DNA of 64,000 nt, taken from the NCBI GenBank assembly GCA_000711775.1, contig ARYC01001302.1, forward strand, positions 62,001-126,000, written 5' to 3'. This document shows, piece by piece, positions 49,407-61,874 of the stretch (its first letter is position 1; the number at the start of each line of letters is the position of its first letter). The notes under the pieces were generated by a model. That model was not told where the DNA came from. It searched no databases and worked only from the letters and a program-made list of their open reading frames with translations. The position numbers and the translations under genes were made by a program. This DNA is from Oxytricha trifallax (lineage: Eukaryota > Ciliophora > Spirotrichea > Sporadotrichida > Oxytrichidae).

Positions 49407-52400
49407 TCAAAAATTTTACCATTTAATTTATGAATTAATTTTTAAACTTACCAAAATGGGAATAGTCCTAATTTTACGATAATTTACCTAAAAAAAGTAA
49501 AAGCCCTACCCAAAAACACCTATAAAAATTAATTTATGATAATTTTTGGAATTATTTCTCAAGTGCAGGTTTTAACTTGAATCAAAATCTTGTTTATTGC
49601 TGTTCATTTAAAAATTATTATTAGAATTTTGACTGTCATTAAAGCTCTCACTCGAAACTGAAGTTGCATGACTATATAGTTATTGTAGTCCATTGAAGTT
49701 GTTTTGATTCATGTTAATCTGCTATATCATCATTCTTTGCTCGTGAGGTGATTGAGGAACATTAGAGTTCTGCCTTTGAGTACCAACGTGAGAAGTGTAG
49801 TGTAAATGAGGGTTTACGTATTGCTAACTTACAAATTAGCTTCCATCAAAACCTGGGTTGTCTTAGGTGTCTAAAGCAATCAAGGGATTGAAATTAGTTA
49901 TAACTGAGTTATTATTTGCGGAATGTTTTCCTCTACCTCTTAACTAAATTTATGATATGTTGTTATAGTCATCTGAATTTTAAATGTCTGGGAACATCAT
50001 AACATCAGCTTCATCTTAATCATAATTACAATTGTAACCTCCCTCTGGCATGCTATAATTACTGTTGCTGTGATTGTTATTTAGATTCATGTACTTTTGC
50101 ATTATCAATGAGTGATTTTAAGTGAAAGCAGTTGAGTCCTACATTCCAGTTTTATTACTGTTTGAGTTCTTTTGTTAGAGCCAAGACTCTAGTAAGTATT
50201 TTATTTCCTTTTTCATTTCTAATTCATTCTCCGCTTTCTTTTCTTCAACTAAGGCTAATTAAGTGGAAGTGCTTCTCCTCTAAAAATATGATTCTGCCTG
50301 TATTTCTCTCTGTATTAATTTCATTTGCAAAGTCACCTAACCAGTTCATCATAATTTTATCATGTAAAAATGAGGGGTAACTACTCTACCTCATTTAATC
50401 CTCATCGCTCATATTGCCAAAAAGTTGAGATTGATTGTTTTGGTTATTCATTAAGAACAACTATGACATATTTTAGTGATTTAGAATCATTGATTGTGAT
50501 ACAGTGTTACCAGCACATAAGTTTTAATTATACCTGAAGTTGCCTTAATTTTCAACATTTTTCATATTTATCAAACCAGAAAGAACTTGACTTCTGTTTG
50601 TTTGCAAAACTTGTTAATTCTAGCATTGGGGGATTGTTTGAGTAATATGATCATAGAATAACTAGGTAGGTATAAATTTTCTGCAACCTATGTATTCCAT
50701 TTTGACACAGCTATCTATTATTTTTTAAAACTTCATCTCCATCACTTGAGAATGATTATTTATTAAATGACTTCTATTTGATTTATTTGGAGTCAAGTAT
50801 GTAATATCTTTTAAAGATCTCCTTATATCTGAAGGCAATGGGCTGTCAGAAATTTTTATAGACATCGAATTTGGAACACTTTTCTTTGAAGCACTTATAC
50901 ATCCATTGTAAGATTTATTTGAATCTTTTTAATGACTTTTGCAAGGTTCTACATACTCTTCATCGATGTAATCTTCAAAATCACAGTCTTAATTCATCAT
51001 GATGCTTTTGCTTCGTTATTAATGCATTAACTATTGTTAAATCTCAAGTTGTTATTTACTTTTTCTTTCTTCTTTGATTTTTTTGTTTTGCGATTTAATT
51101 TTATCTCTTAACTGGTTTAGCTCATCTTTCATTTTTTCTATTTCTTGATCTTTTTCTTAAAAATCAAAAATCATGTTCCTAATTTTTTCTTTTTTCTCTT
51201 GCAATTTATTCTCAAACTTTTGAACTTTAAGTTAATTGTACCCTTTCTCTCTTTTGAATTCTTTATCTCTTTCAGCAAGCATTTGATTCAATCTTTTTTC
51301 AGTTTAATCTTAATCATTTCTCTTAATTTTTAGGTCCCTATTCTTGTCTTTGTATTTTTACAAATCGCTCTCAACCCTCTAAATTTGTTCTTCTTACACA
51401 ATTTTTTCATGAGCAAGCTTTCTCAATTCATCTCTCAATTATTCAATAACGTCCAAGTCATTTGATTAAAATTGATAGAGCTTTTTCTGCTTGTCGATTT
51501 GCTCTGAGTACATTCTTTTTAAGTCATCAAACTTTTTATCATATTCTTAGGAGTATGATGACTCTCACTCTTCAATCTTTTGATTTAAAAGCTTGATCTC
51601 ATCCTCATGATTAATCACTCTTAACTAGAGTTATTTAACATCGTATTCTCTGTCACTTAAAAGCCTCTCTAACCTGTTTATTTAAGTGTCTTTTTCCTTC
51701 TTCATTTCACTGTAATTTTCAACTTCTTTTTGATATTTTGCTTTAAGTTCTCCTTCTGATTGAACTAATGAAGCATTTTCTGTAATTTTTATGCTTAAAT
51801 GAACTTCTAACTCACTTATTTTTCTTGAAGTTTCTCTTAAACTTACTTGTGTAGCATATCTAATTCTCTTCCGCCAATTGATTGCTAAGAATTGTGCATA
51901 CTTTCTTAATTTCTCTAAGATTGTGAGCCTCTATGAGAGTTGAGTTAACCAGATTCCTCGATCGCTTGAAACATCCTGTCATAGAGCTTTTTCTAGTTTT
52001 GTTCTCTTTCTTCAGTTTCTTTGGCTACATCTCTAATAAATTAATCAGGGATTTAATTTAGCAGTTTATATTATTATGATTAAGTTTAGATGAACTTTTT
52101 ATTCATAAAGTGCAACTCTTGTATTGAAATCTTGCTCTTTTAGTCTTATCTATAAATGAAAACATAAAATGAGAAGACTATTTTTCATTGAATTCAAATT
52201 TAAGCCTTAAATCTAGCATGGAATGTAAGGACATTTATTTAAATTAATTAAGACTTGATGAAAAATTACCTCTTTTTGCGCATTCTATAGATCACTCATT
52301 GCTTTGAGCTTATCTCCAAGCGCTTATTCAATAGTAGGAACAGGTGATCTTTCTCTCTCTCTTGCAGAACTCTTAGAAAACACTTAACAGAAGCTAGAAT

Positions 52401-52458
52401 TTATGGCAGCAACCGAAGTGTTTATAAGGTTGTTCGGCGTTTTAGAAATGCTCTTCAT
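49407..52458 (-). CDS. Long coiled-coil protein
   Basis: Start ATG 52456-52458 (MKSISKTPNNLINTSVAAIN), then a Ser/Arg-rich patch and LGDKLKAMSDLQNAQKE before an intron at about 52270. From 52140 to 51010 the protein is a heptad-rich coiled coil (for example EKDQEIEKMKDELNQLRDK). The C-terminal third is polar and Ser/Asn/Gln-rich with the acidic stretch DFEDYIDEEYVEPC. Frame changes at several points (52080, 51840, 50990-50100) imply more introns or IESs. The stop is taken at TGA 49407-49409 but the last 200 bp are AT-rich and may be noncoding. Function unknown; a structural or centrosomal role is only a guess. Confidence 0.6.
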
Positions 52459-52615
52459 ACTTAAATCGCCAACTTTTAAATTTTATATTTATCGAATAGT
52501 TATTCGCGTTAGAATTAAAATTTAGCAATACTATAGCCCTTATTTTCTGACATTTAATAATAAATTATATTTAGTGGAAATAGCTTTTAATATTTCATTG
52601 CTACATTTACTCTAT

Positions 52616-54762
52616 TCAACAGTTCTTAATCTTGATATTGTTAATATGCGTGACCACTGAGTTTCTCTTCTCTTCTATAGATTCAAACGAGTAATCAGGT
52701 AATAAATTGCTATAGTTTTGATTACTATTTTGGAATTTATTGCTATATTTATCGTGATTACGCTCTTCTATGTCCAGTGTCCACTCGCACTCACTATCAT
52801 GATCCAGCAGAAAAATGTTATTAATACCCTACAAAGGGTTGTGTAGTTAGTCCAAAAAGTTCTAATCGTTTTCAAGTCTGTTATCAGGGTAGTTTTGACT
52901 TTAGTCACATAAAGTAAGTATGCCAATTAAAACACATAATTAATCGAAAATAAATATTTTTTTAATTTTTAAAGGCTTCAAATACAAATAATAGTACAAT
53001 TAGCAAAGTAAAAAAAAAATCTAAATGCTAAAATAATTAAATTGACAATAGTATTGGGGTTTAGAGTCCCTTCTTAAAAGTAAGGTTTATGATTTTAATT
53101 TTCAATAAGCAGGATTTAATTATAAATTTATACGGATTGCATTTCGAGCTCTTCATCTGCCTAATTGCGCACTTAAATTATTAGATCTTTATATATCAAG
53201 GGAACATTTGCGTTATTGTGTGATGTTTTATGTTTGCTTTTTTATGGTGAGCCTAGTGATTCTCTGTCTACATATGCAGCATTCGAATTTATAATAAATT
53301 GCTTAATTTGATCTATTTGCTAACGATAAAGTTTTTCGGGGCATTCTCTTTAAATTTTAACTGCAGTTTGCATTATATTTTCATCTTTGTCGCATGATAA
53401 TTCTATCGTTTTGTATCTAAGCCCTCCTTTAACATTTACGGTAGAACTCTAATTTAATATTCTTACTGAGTTCTATGTATAAATAAACATAATTTTATAT
53501 TAGAGTTCTTTAAGTAGGATTGACATTTTAAACGTTTTCATCCAGGATTGAGGCTCTGGAAGAATTTAACTAATCATAATTATTTGAAGTATAATTATAG
53601 GCATTCACTTGTAAGTTAATAGACGGTGTATTAGAATTTTGATTTGGTGGAGTAACTGTGGCTTAGGATTATTAAGCAACTTCTTAGTTTGAATATGACT
53701 ATAAATCCTCTGGTTTTTGCACTATTATTGAATTGAAAGCCTGCATAAATAAATTATATTGCTCTTCACTGTTGGCTTAGCAATATCATCTTTCGTGTTT
53801 TCTAATCCACATCACTTTAAGAACTAGTTTTGTCAAAAATTTCTATCATGAAATCGAAACTCCATTCAATCATTATCTACTTATCAATTCTATCTTCTTC
53901 ACTTTGCCCTAAAGTAGAAACACTGTGAACTTTAACTATTTCACTCAAATTCAAAATAAATTTGTCTTTTGTATTTCCAGTCTTCTTATCACTTAGCCGG
54001 TAAGAAAACTTCAATTCATTTAAATCCAAAGTGAAATATCTCTTCGCATAATTATTGTAGGAATACATTCGATTTTGGAAAATGAATTTAAATTAAATTA
54101 ATTAAATATTAAAATCATGGCAGTTATCAAAACCAAAGTGACTTGAAATTCAAAAATAAAGGGATTCTACGGTAAATCCCGCAATTTAAGCTGAACTTAA
54201 TTATTGGCAATATTCCTGAATCATCCCAGGAAGCGAGATATTTTGATTTTGAGCTAACTCCCAAAAATAGTAAAAGGGGTTTTTCTCGCTTGAGCGATGA
54301 GATAAATACATTAATAGCAATAACAACCACCGTCTCATTTTTAATGCGCTATCCAGAGAGTATAATATTGTCATGGTTTGCAGACATTTTCCAAAAACAT
54401 AACTGAAGGGAATTAATAATTAATTAATTTTAATTTTAATTCATTTTCCCAAATCTAATGTATTCCTACAATAGTGAAAAATCTCCTAGAAGTTTAACTT
54501 TTAATTTTGATTAAATAACCTGAAATAACTCTTGAGCCCTTAAATTAATTAATAAAATTGATATTAATATTTACCTGATATAGTGGATCTATAATTATTC
54601 GTTAACTTTTCATAAGTGGTTCTTATATTAATTCATTATGGGGATTTTAATGAGAGTCTGAACTACTTTTCTTACTAATCATTAAACTTTCTTCCTCCAA
54701 GAAATTTTTCATTCTTGGAGGCTAATCTTCTAGTTTAATTGATCTTTGGAGTAAGTCTCCAT
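52616..54762 (-). CDS. PH-domain protein
   Basis: A lipid-binding pleckstrin-homology domain is visible once a 419-bp element is removed: GYLIKIKSQTSRRFFTN joins YAKRYFTLDLNELKFSYR, followed by an acidic/basic loop and WSFDFMIEIFDKTS. Upstream is a charged leader with one intron (54537-54572). Downstream, after several AT-rich interruptions, the C-terminal part is polar (SECEWTLDIEERNHDK) and ends at TGA 52616-52618. Whether the last block belongs to the same gene is an inference from strand and spacing. The start (ATG 54760-54762) is uncertain. Confidence 0.6.
54055..54473. mobile_element. Palindromic TA element, family 1, copy C (PH-domain exon)
   Basis: 419 bp, tips TTGTAGGAATACATTCGAT, TA at 54053-54054 and 54472-54473. 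The interior is diverged from copies A and B but keeps the mirrored layout and the ATGGCAGTT motif. Removing it restores the PH-domain frame. Confidence 0.88.
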
Positions 54763-54956
54763 TTATTTTAATTTTTATATTTTAATTTAATTTCTAATTT
54801 TATTTCAATATTAGACAATTATTTTGATGATAATCTCGCGGGACAAACATTTTAAAGTATGTACGTCGATAATTTTTTCTGATAATTTTCATGTATTTTT
54901 CAGCAATTTTTATAGAAACATTCCTAATTAAAATCCAATAATTCTTGAAAGATTTA

Positions 54957-55444
54957 GGTATATTCTTGGAGGATTCAGAATAATTTTCTTTTTTTTTCAA
55001 AAAAATAATTTTTTCCCTAAAAAAATCAACTAAGGAATCAAAAAAAGGCACCCATAAAAAGCAAAAAAGATTAGTGATAAATCCTTATAGAACTATGATA
55101 ATGAAAATGGATTTTTGAGATTCCTGAATTAAGGTAAGTAGAGATAAAAAAATGTGATTAAAAAAAAAAATTTTTTAAAAAATTAATTAAAAACAGGGCA
55201 GAGATAATAGCATCTGCCACGAATGGTGTTTTAACTATATTTCTTCTAATTTTATATTTATTCTTAAAATTTATATAGATAATTCAAAATCGCTAAGACT
55301 TGATCTTTAAAGTTTGAACGCTTCAAAAACTTTTTGGAGGTTTTGACGTTGATGAATACATTAACTTAAGGTTTGAGAATTATTGGTGATTGTAACGTTC
55401 TTTGCTTCTTAAGTTTACTAAGAGGTTTTTTTGTTATTATTCAT
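54957..55444 (-). repeat. Dispersed ORF-bearing repeat, copy 2
   Basis: Inverted relative to copy 1 (41116-41563). The ORF starts at 55444 (MNNNKKTSQQTQEAKN) and aligns with copy 1 from NLQKVFEAFKLQRSSLSDF; the T-rich 3' block with CTATTATCTCTGCCCTG and the CCTCCAAGAATATACC border is shared. The two proteins differ at about half their residues whereas the 3' block is more alike. Confidence 0.6.
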
Positions 55445-55960
55445 AATTAATAGTTGAGGCGTTTATAAAGCTGTTTAACAAGATTAAGATGATGCCATTA
55501 AAGTATTTTAATTAAAATTAAGTATAATTATATTGCTTTATTTTACTTTCCTATACAAATTATGATTTGATTAATTATTTTGCGAAATTTTATTCTTAAA
55601 ATAATTTTTTTTAATTATAAATAGATTTATTATAAGCTAACTTTCAAAATCTATTTTAGTTAATTAATTTCAATAGTATCAATAAAATATAAAAGTAAGC
55701 ATTAAATTTAATAAAAACTTATTTTCTGAAGGGTCATTATGAAATTTACTATTAATAGCATATCTGTGTTACTAAATATGATTATATATAAAATGTAATT
55801 TATCTAAAAATATACTTTATCAAAATTTATTGTAAAATTTACCATTCAAATGCAAATAATTTCAATAAATTTAAGTTAAATATAAAGCAATATATTTATA
55901 TATAAATAACAATGTGAGTAATAATATTAGAGAGATAATAAATTAAAATATACAAGAATA
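55445..55960. other. AT-rich spacer
   Basis: Very AT-rich; no gene or repeat recognised. Confidence 0.5.
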
Positions 55961-56584
55961 ATGAGTAATAATCTTGATAGAAACCTAAAAATAAACTTAG
56001 ATGTCATTCCACCAGTTGCCCCTTAGGAACCCACTCCCAACATTCAAGATAAGTAAACTGTCGAAGAGAGCAAAGCAGATGTTACAATTAAGATTCAAAT
56101 TAATGACAATTATCTCATTAATATTCAATAAATGTATTTATATTATTATAACATGATGAGACTGTAGAGCTTTAAGATCAATAAAATATACTAGATAAGG
56201 CATATTTCATAAAATGAAGTATTTTAGAAGGTAAGTTATGAGATAATTTAGTTTTTACCAGTCAATTTTCTCATATTTTAGGTTTTTGAATTTTACCCAA
56301 TAATTCAAACAAATTTACAATTGTTTCATAGACTAACTAAATTTATTTAGAGATTTAAATTCTTTTTATCATTATAGGGGGCTGTCAATTAAAATTTTGA
56401 GTTACATATTGATATTTTTAAAAATAAAAAGGTTGTTTTTACTTAATAAGTTATGATGAAAAATTTAGATATAAAATATATATAAAAGTATCAATAAAAT
56501 CTGTGCTTAAAAAAGGTTTGTAAAAATGATAAATTTATTGCTTACTTTGCTAATTAGCGTCCCCCTAATATCATTGACCCTTGA
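55961..56584 (+). CDS. Small hypothetical protein
   Basis: ATG 55961 opens MSNNLDRNLKINLDVIPP, an acidic/Pro-rich leader, then basic and aromatic stretches; an intron with GTAAGT...TTTTAG lies at 56232-56281. It ends NQRPPNIIDP at TGA 56582-56584. No domain recognised. It converges on the methyltransferase gene. Confidence 0.5.
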
Positions 56585-56694
56585 CATCCTCGTAGATGCT
56601 TATTTGATAGCCTTCTCAATATTTCTGATAAGGTAAAATTTTTGAAGTATAGAATAAAATTTAAATGCAAATTAAAATTAATTGACATGTAGAG

Positions 56695-58334
56695 TCATAT
56701 CTCATTACCAACTGACACCCATCCGACCCTTACGTTATTTTCCCTAGCAAATAACTCTAAATAATGCCCACCTGAGCACATCTTTTCAATGATGTCTTTC
56801 AAGGCTTCTAGTTTAGCTGAATTTTTCCTGGTATGGTTTCAATGATATCGTCAGCAGTAAAAGAATTCATAGTAGGTGGCACATTTCCTTTTAAACCTAT
56901 CAGGCAAATCCCCTTGCTATGGCGAACGTGATATCCAGGCCTTTTTTTATATTTCTTATTTTGACCTTTCTTAACCCAACAAATAGAATCAACTATTCTA
57001 AAATTAAATAAAATTAACAACGTTATTTCCTTACCTCTAACCTTTTAGAAGCATGAAAGCTATCGCATCAACGAATTTTTGAGCCACTGTCCACATGAAA
57101 AGATAGCCTTAATCTTGCAAGTCTTCGATTTCTAATTCATAAAGATCTTTCATTGATAAAGTATTATAAGGAATAAATTGGTTCCCACTCTCAGTTTTAA
57201 AATCTATTGGCCAGGCGTAGTCTATCGCTACTGCTGAAAACTTCAATCCGTAAATTTTGTAATGAACACTTGATAAACTTTTGCAGAATCCTTTTTTTGT
57301 TAAATCTGCATTAATGGGGATTGAAGGGATTTTATCTAATTCTCTTAAGTTTTTTTCTAAATTTTCAACTAATTTTCCAGAATACCTTGATAAGTTTCAA
57401 AGATTTTATCATATTATTACCGTTCTTCATGAATTTATTCTCTAATCTATTAGAAATCTACTTGGTTTTGTTGCTAAATTTGCTGAATAGTCTCACTAAG
57501 TATCATTTATTGTTCTGAGTACAAATAATTTAAGAATCTTCCACAAGTTCGAGGAGATAATTAAAGCATTTGTTAATAAATTTTAACAGTGTGCTACTTT
57601 TGTAAATTATTGTCTAATAGATTATTCTTGTAAACTTAGATTTAATGCTAGAGGTTTTGTTATGAAAACTCAATGATAGATACTTAACTATTTGAGATGG
57701 CTTTAATCTTCTAGGCAACTTTTTTGTTTTTATTATCAGGTGTGAAAAAATCAATAATTACTTTCTCAGCCTTTTTATTTTATTTCTGAATTTATTGACA
57801 CTTTATTAAATGATTTATCATTTATTATTTGCATTGAAGCTGCTCATTAAGCTCGCACAAAAAATCTGGTTTCCTATCTGGAGTGATATTTACTTTTTCC
57901 AATTAATTTAGAAATCCATTATCTTAAAATTTGTTAAGAACTTCATTAAATTATTATTTCTCAATTTCCATTTTCTCATCACCGCTTTCGTATGAGTCAT
58001 AGTCTCTCGAAAAGTAGTTAATTTAATCTCTACAGTATTCAGTTTTTATTTTCATTTTGGGCTTTGCATCTGGTTTTTCAAATTCCTATATTTTATGGCT
58101 AGTCTTTTCAAAATCTCTACACTCAACTGCTTTGAAATCTAAGAGTGAAATGTTCTGATCTGAGAGAATAGTTCTGTGTGAAGTTTTTACATGCCCATTT
58201 ATATTTCTTGAAGAAAGTTGCTGATTTATTCTGTTTAATTGTCTACAATACAAGCAGAGATATGCCGCTCTACTTCCACTTCCTTTTTAGTTGTTTGATG
58301 CTCTGTTTAGTTTTACCTCCTTGCCTCTTCCCAT
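56695..58334 (-). CDS. MT-A70 family methyltransferase homologue with altered motif
   Basis: MT-A70 enzymes put N6-methyl on adenine in RNA or, in ciliates, DNA. Here the C-terminal half is clearly of this family: FSAVAIDYAWPIDF at the catalytic position, YNTLSMKDLYELEIEDL, GYLFMWTVAQKFVDAIAFM, HVRHSKGICLIGLKG, then MCSGGHYLELFARENNVRVGW and SVGNEI at the end (TGA 56695-56697). The catalytic DPPW is replaced by DYAW, so it may be an inactive partner subunit, as known for METTL14 or MTA9-type proteins. The N-terminus (ATG 58332-58334) has a possible CLYC...H...H zinc site and an acidic linker. Introns near 57010-57037 and 57290-57760. Confidence 0.82.
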
Positions 58335-58810
58335 TGTGTTGATAGTAGTTTATAATTATTGATTTGCTTGTTTGTTTATTTCGATAATTTATACTTAAAG
58401 TTTGGCTGTAGAATAAATATTTGATTTTAGGTTTTCGAATTGTTCACATATGTTCATGAAACAAAGTTCATTAACACCTCCAACCTATTTTTAATTTATT
58501 ATTAATTTTTAAAGATTAAGTTAATTTAGTACTTGCTACCTTTAACTTTATTATTATTTATTTCATTTTTCCTGAAACTTTTATATTAAAATATTGCTAT
58601 TAGGCCCTTTATAATATTTACATCATTTAATTTGTCAAGGATACCCTCAAACTTATTTAAGAAGTTTATTTTAGAGTTATTAGTATCAATAATATTCCAT
58701 CTTCTTCACTTACACTTATTTATTTTAGCATTTTAAGTGTAAATTATTGCTTCATTAACAAAAATTTATCGATAATTTCAGCTCACTATATTATTTATTT
58801 TTTTTAAAAA
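58335..58810. other. AT-rich spacer upstream of the methyltransferase
   Basis: No open frame; it runs into the palindrome-rich tract. Confidence 0.5.
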
Positions 58811-58817
58811 TGCTTGA

Positions 58818-59612
58818 GCTGATATCAGCTCTTCATACCGCTGATATCAGCGCTTGTAATTGAATGTATCAAATAAATGCTGTTAATTCTCGAAACTATT
58901 TATAAAAATCTAATAATAATGCTCTTTTAGATAGATGCCTTGTCTATAAAGGCCAATATCAGCTTTTATGTTTACCTTAATAACATTTTGGTAAAATATT
59001 TATTAAAAGTATTATCTTTTGCATGAGGTTTTATATTATTATAAGTTAGCAAGAAATTAGTCTTTTAAGTTCTTAAACTACTTATTGAAGTCAAAATTAT
59101 TAACAATTTAGTTACAAGGTAATTTTTAAGCAATAAAATTTAAAGTGTTTTGAATAAAAGTACAAAACCCTTTATTTAATTTTTATATTAAAACATATAA
59201 AAAAATAATTAGAGCTGATATCAGCGGTTATATGAGCTGATATAAGTTCACCATTAAATTTCTATATATAAAAGTAAAAAATAGTTTAATTAGAGTCAAA
59301 AGTTAACAATTAATGTTATCATAAAATTAAACTTATAAGATAAATATAATTTAGTAATTGTTGTAAAGAGCTGATATCAGCTCTATCTTTAAATATGTGA
59401 AATAAAAATCATAAAAATTATATTAGGCTTATAACTGTTTTAAAGGGCAAAAATATAATTATTAGGAAATAAATTCAATGATTTCTTATAAAAATATAGA
59501 AAAAAAAATTTACTTTCAAATTTAATGCAAAATAAATTAATCTTAAATCACAATTAATAATAATATTGTAAATTGATATTATTTATTTAGTTTAAACTGC
59601 GCTGATATCAGC
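58818..59612. repeat. Cluster of GCTGATATCAGC palindromes
   Basis: Five perfect copies of the 12-bp palindrome GCTGATATCAGC at 58818-58829, 58840-58851, 59214-59225, 59370-59381 and 59601-59612, the last extended to GCGCTGATATCAGCGC, plus a degenerate copy at 59236-59247. They stand in about 800 bp of AT-rich noncoding DNA, where such GC-bearing motifs are conspicuous. Confidence 0.9.
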
Positions 59613-60063
59613 GCTGGGTTTTGTCATTGTAAAACCTTGAATTCTTTTACATTTTAGTAATAATACATCGAATAAATACTCATTAAATTTAGCAATTATA
59701 TGTTTTAAATGAAATTTGAATTATTTAATCGAAGAATGCATCTATAACTTCTCAACATAGTATAATTTTGAGACTAAAAATATTTCTTATTTTTTATTTC
59801 GTTTAAAAAAATTAATATATGTAATTAGTTGCTCTGTAACCTACATAAGCATCTTTAGGATTTGACATTTGAGTTCAATTTAAAGTATATAATAAAATAT
59901 GTAACTTAAGGTGCATTTTTAGACAACCAAACTATTTCTTTTATAATTAGATACATTTTAATAGTCTTTAAATCAATTAATCAATTTAAATCTCAAAATG
60001 TTAAACTTACCAGTTGTTGCACTTACCTACGGTGGAATTTCTACTTTATGATAAGTGATAGTC

Positions 60064-61790
60064 TCAGATATTTTAAAGGCTTAAGTCGTTGAGGGCACTT
60101 GTTAAAGACTTTATGAAGCATTTTTAGGCCCACTAACAATCAATGTCTTATATTTACTCAGCGAGCTAATTAATCTAAGTATAGCATACCTTCTATAAAT
60201 CTTTTTTATTAGTTTTATTTTGAGCAGGTAATTTAGTCTCTTTGTTTTATTAGTTATAAGTTATCCCTCTTTTAATTTAGGCAAATAACCTTTCTACAGG
60301 GGCAAGCATAAAATGGTAAGGCCCGAGATATACTGTCGGTATGTTTAGAAGTCTGAGTTTCCTTGTCAAAAACTCACTCCTATGGTATGATGCATTGTCA
60401 AGCATGAAAATTGTATCCTCTCTCCAATTTCCATCCTAGTTGTTTAAATGGTTTACAAGCTGCAATAGAAAATAATAGACAGTTTGGCTACAGGTCTTTC
60501 CTTTATTCACAACAAAGTATGCCTCACTTTTACTGGAAAGTCCTGCTACGATTCCGATTTAATCTAGTCTTTTTGACTAAGTCGAATGATTAAGTGAACC
60601 TCGCGATTTCCAGGACTTTGATCTATTATGGCTGTACCTAATTTGGCTTTCATCGATATTTATTATAGTTTTCCTGTCAAAAAGGTTTTGGATAAAGTAA
60701 AACGCTGCCACCTATCTTTACATTTTTGACTTTAAGATGTTTACTCGAGGACTTAAGTAGCATTACTTTCTAAAGCTAAGATTACTTTCTTCTTTCAAGA
60801 ATTTCCTTATCCTTGATATTGACACTCTACAACCAGTCACACTCTGCACATGCCGCTACACCTCCGCACAGCTATTTAAACTTCCTTTCATCTATATGAA
60901 ATCTTTTATGCAACATTTAAGAAAAGGTTGTAGCTATCTTTGTTTTAATGGAGTATTATTTTTAATGGCAACAGTATTTGACTAATTAAATCGTGCTAAG
61001 TTTTAAATTTATGCTTTAGACATTTTATAGCGTCATTATAAATTGCTTATTGGCACTTTATGCTCTTCAATCAACTATTTTAATTTCAATTGACTGGGAG
61101 GTTACTTCAGCTCTCTATTTTTTAATTTACGTAAAGCATTTGCCTCATTAAAGCTACCTAGGCCTCTATTGTCATATCCCATAGAGCTATCAACGCTTTT
61201 CTAGATCTGCATATTTATAATTTCTAGCTAATGCACATTCACCTGGTTCCCATGTTTAAGTTTTTATAACAGTTCCATCTCTGAAATTGAGTCCAACTAT
61301 TTGAACGTTTTTAAGATGATAATTCCTTTCAAAATAGATATCATAATATCTATTTGGCTTAACATACTCCATGATTAAGAGTTCGGCTGAATATTCAAGG
61401 CAGCCTTTCTGGGATCTTAAATCTAGTATTATCGGATTCCTCCTTTCACTTTGTGCAGAACTTGCTTCTCTAACTAACTAATATCCTAATTTCGGAGCAA
61501 TTTAATTTATATAGGCTGAATATGCTAAGGTTTGCACATTAGAAGATTTGAGGTATGGTATTGAGAGTTCTAGTCAACTTAGAAATTAAAGCTTTCATTC
61601 TCATCTGACGACTATCCATCATCCCCAGACTAACTATGGCTTTCCCCATTTGTTTTCTAGAAAAAATCTGTGATCTTTGATTTTAAAGTTCTGAAATGAT
61701 TCATCGAGAGTATGACTTATAAAAGTTTTGTGAAGAAGGATTACTATATAGAGAATTGTTTTTCTGTGAAGAATTTTTCTTGATATCAAA
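60064..61790 (-). CDS. DD34E transposase (Tc1/TBE-like)
   Basis: The RNase-H-like core is plain on the minus strand: INIDESQIRYS (first D), FMLDNASYHRS (second D), then APVERLFAQIKRG; the last D and the E are 34 residues apart. The C-terminus runs to TGA 60064-60066. Upstream parts (60780-61560) are open with TAA/TAG as Gln and include SAQSERRNPIILDLR and ECALARNYKYADLEKR, perhaps a DNA-binding head. There are breaks near 61565 and 61630, so the start is uncertain and the copy may be degraded or contain IESs. Ciliate TBE and Tec elements encode such transposases, implicated in DNA elimination. Confidence 0.85.
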
Positions 61791-61874
61791 TAGTCCCTAT
61801 TTAATTTCCTTATTTAATAATTACTAATAAAAATATAATAATTTAAACTTTAAACGAGCTATTAACATTGGAGC

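Noticed and set aside
57321..57518. Hydrophobic plus-strand ORF opposite the methyltransferase
   Set aside because: It is a shadow of AT-rich sequence in the linker or intron of the minus-strand gene; Leu/Phe-rich with no family features.
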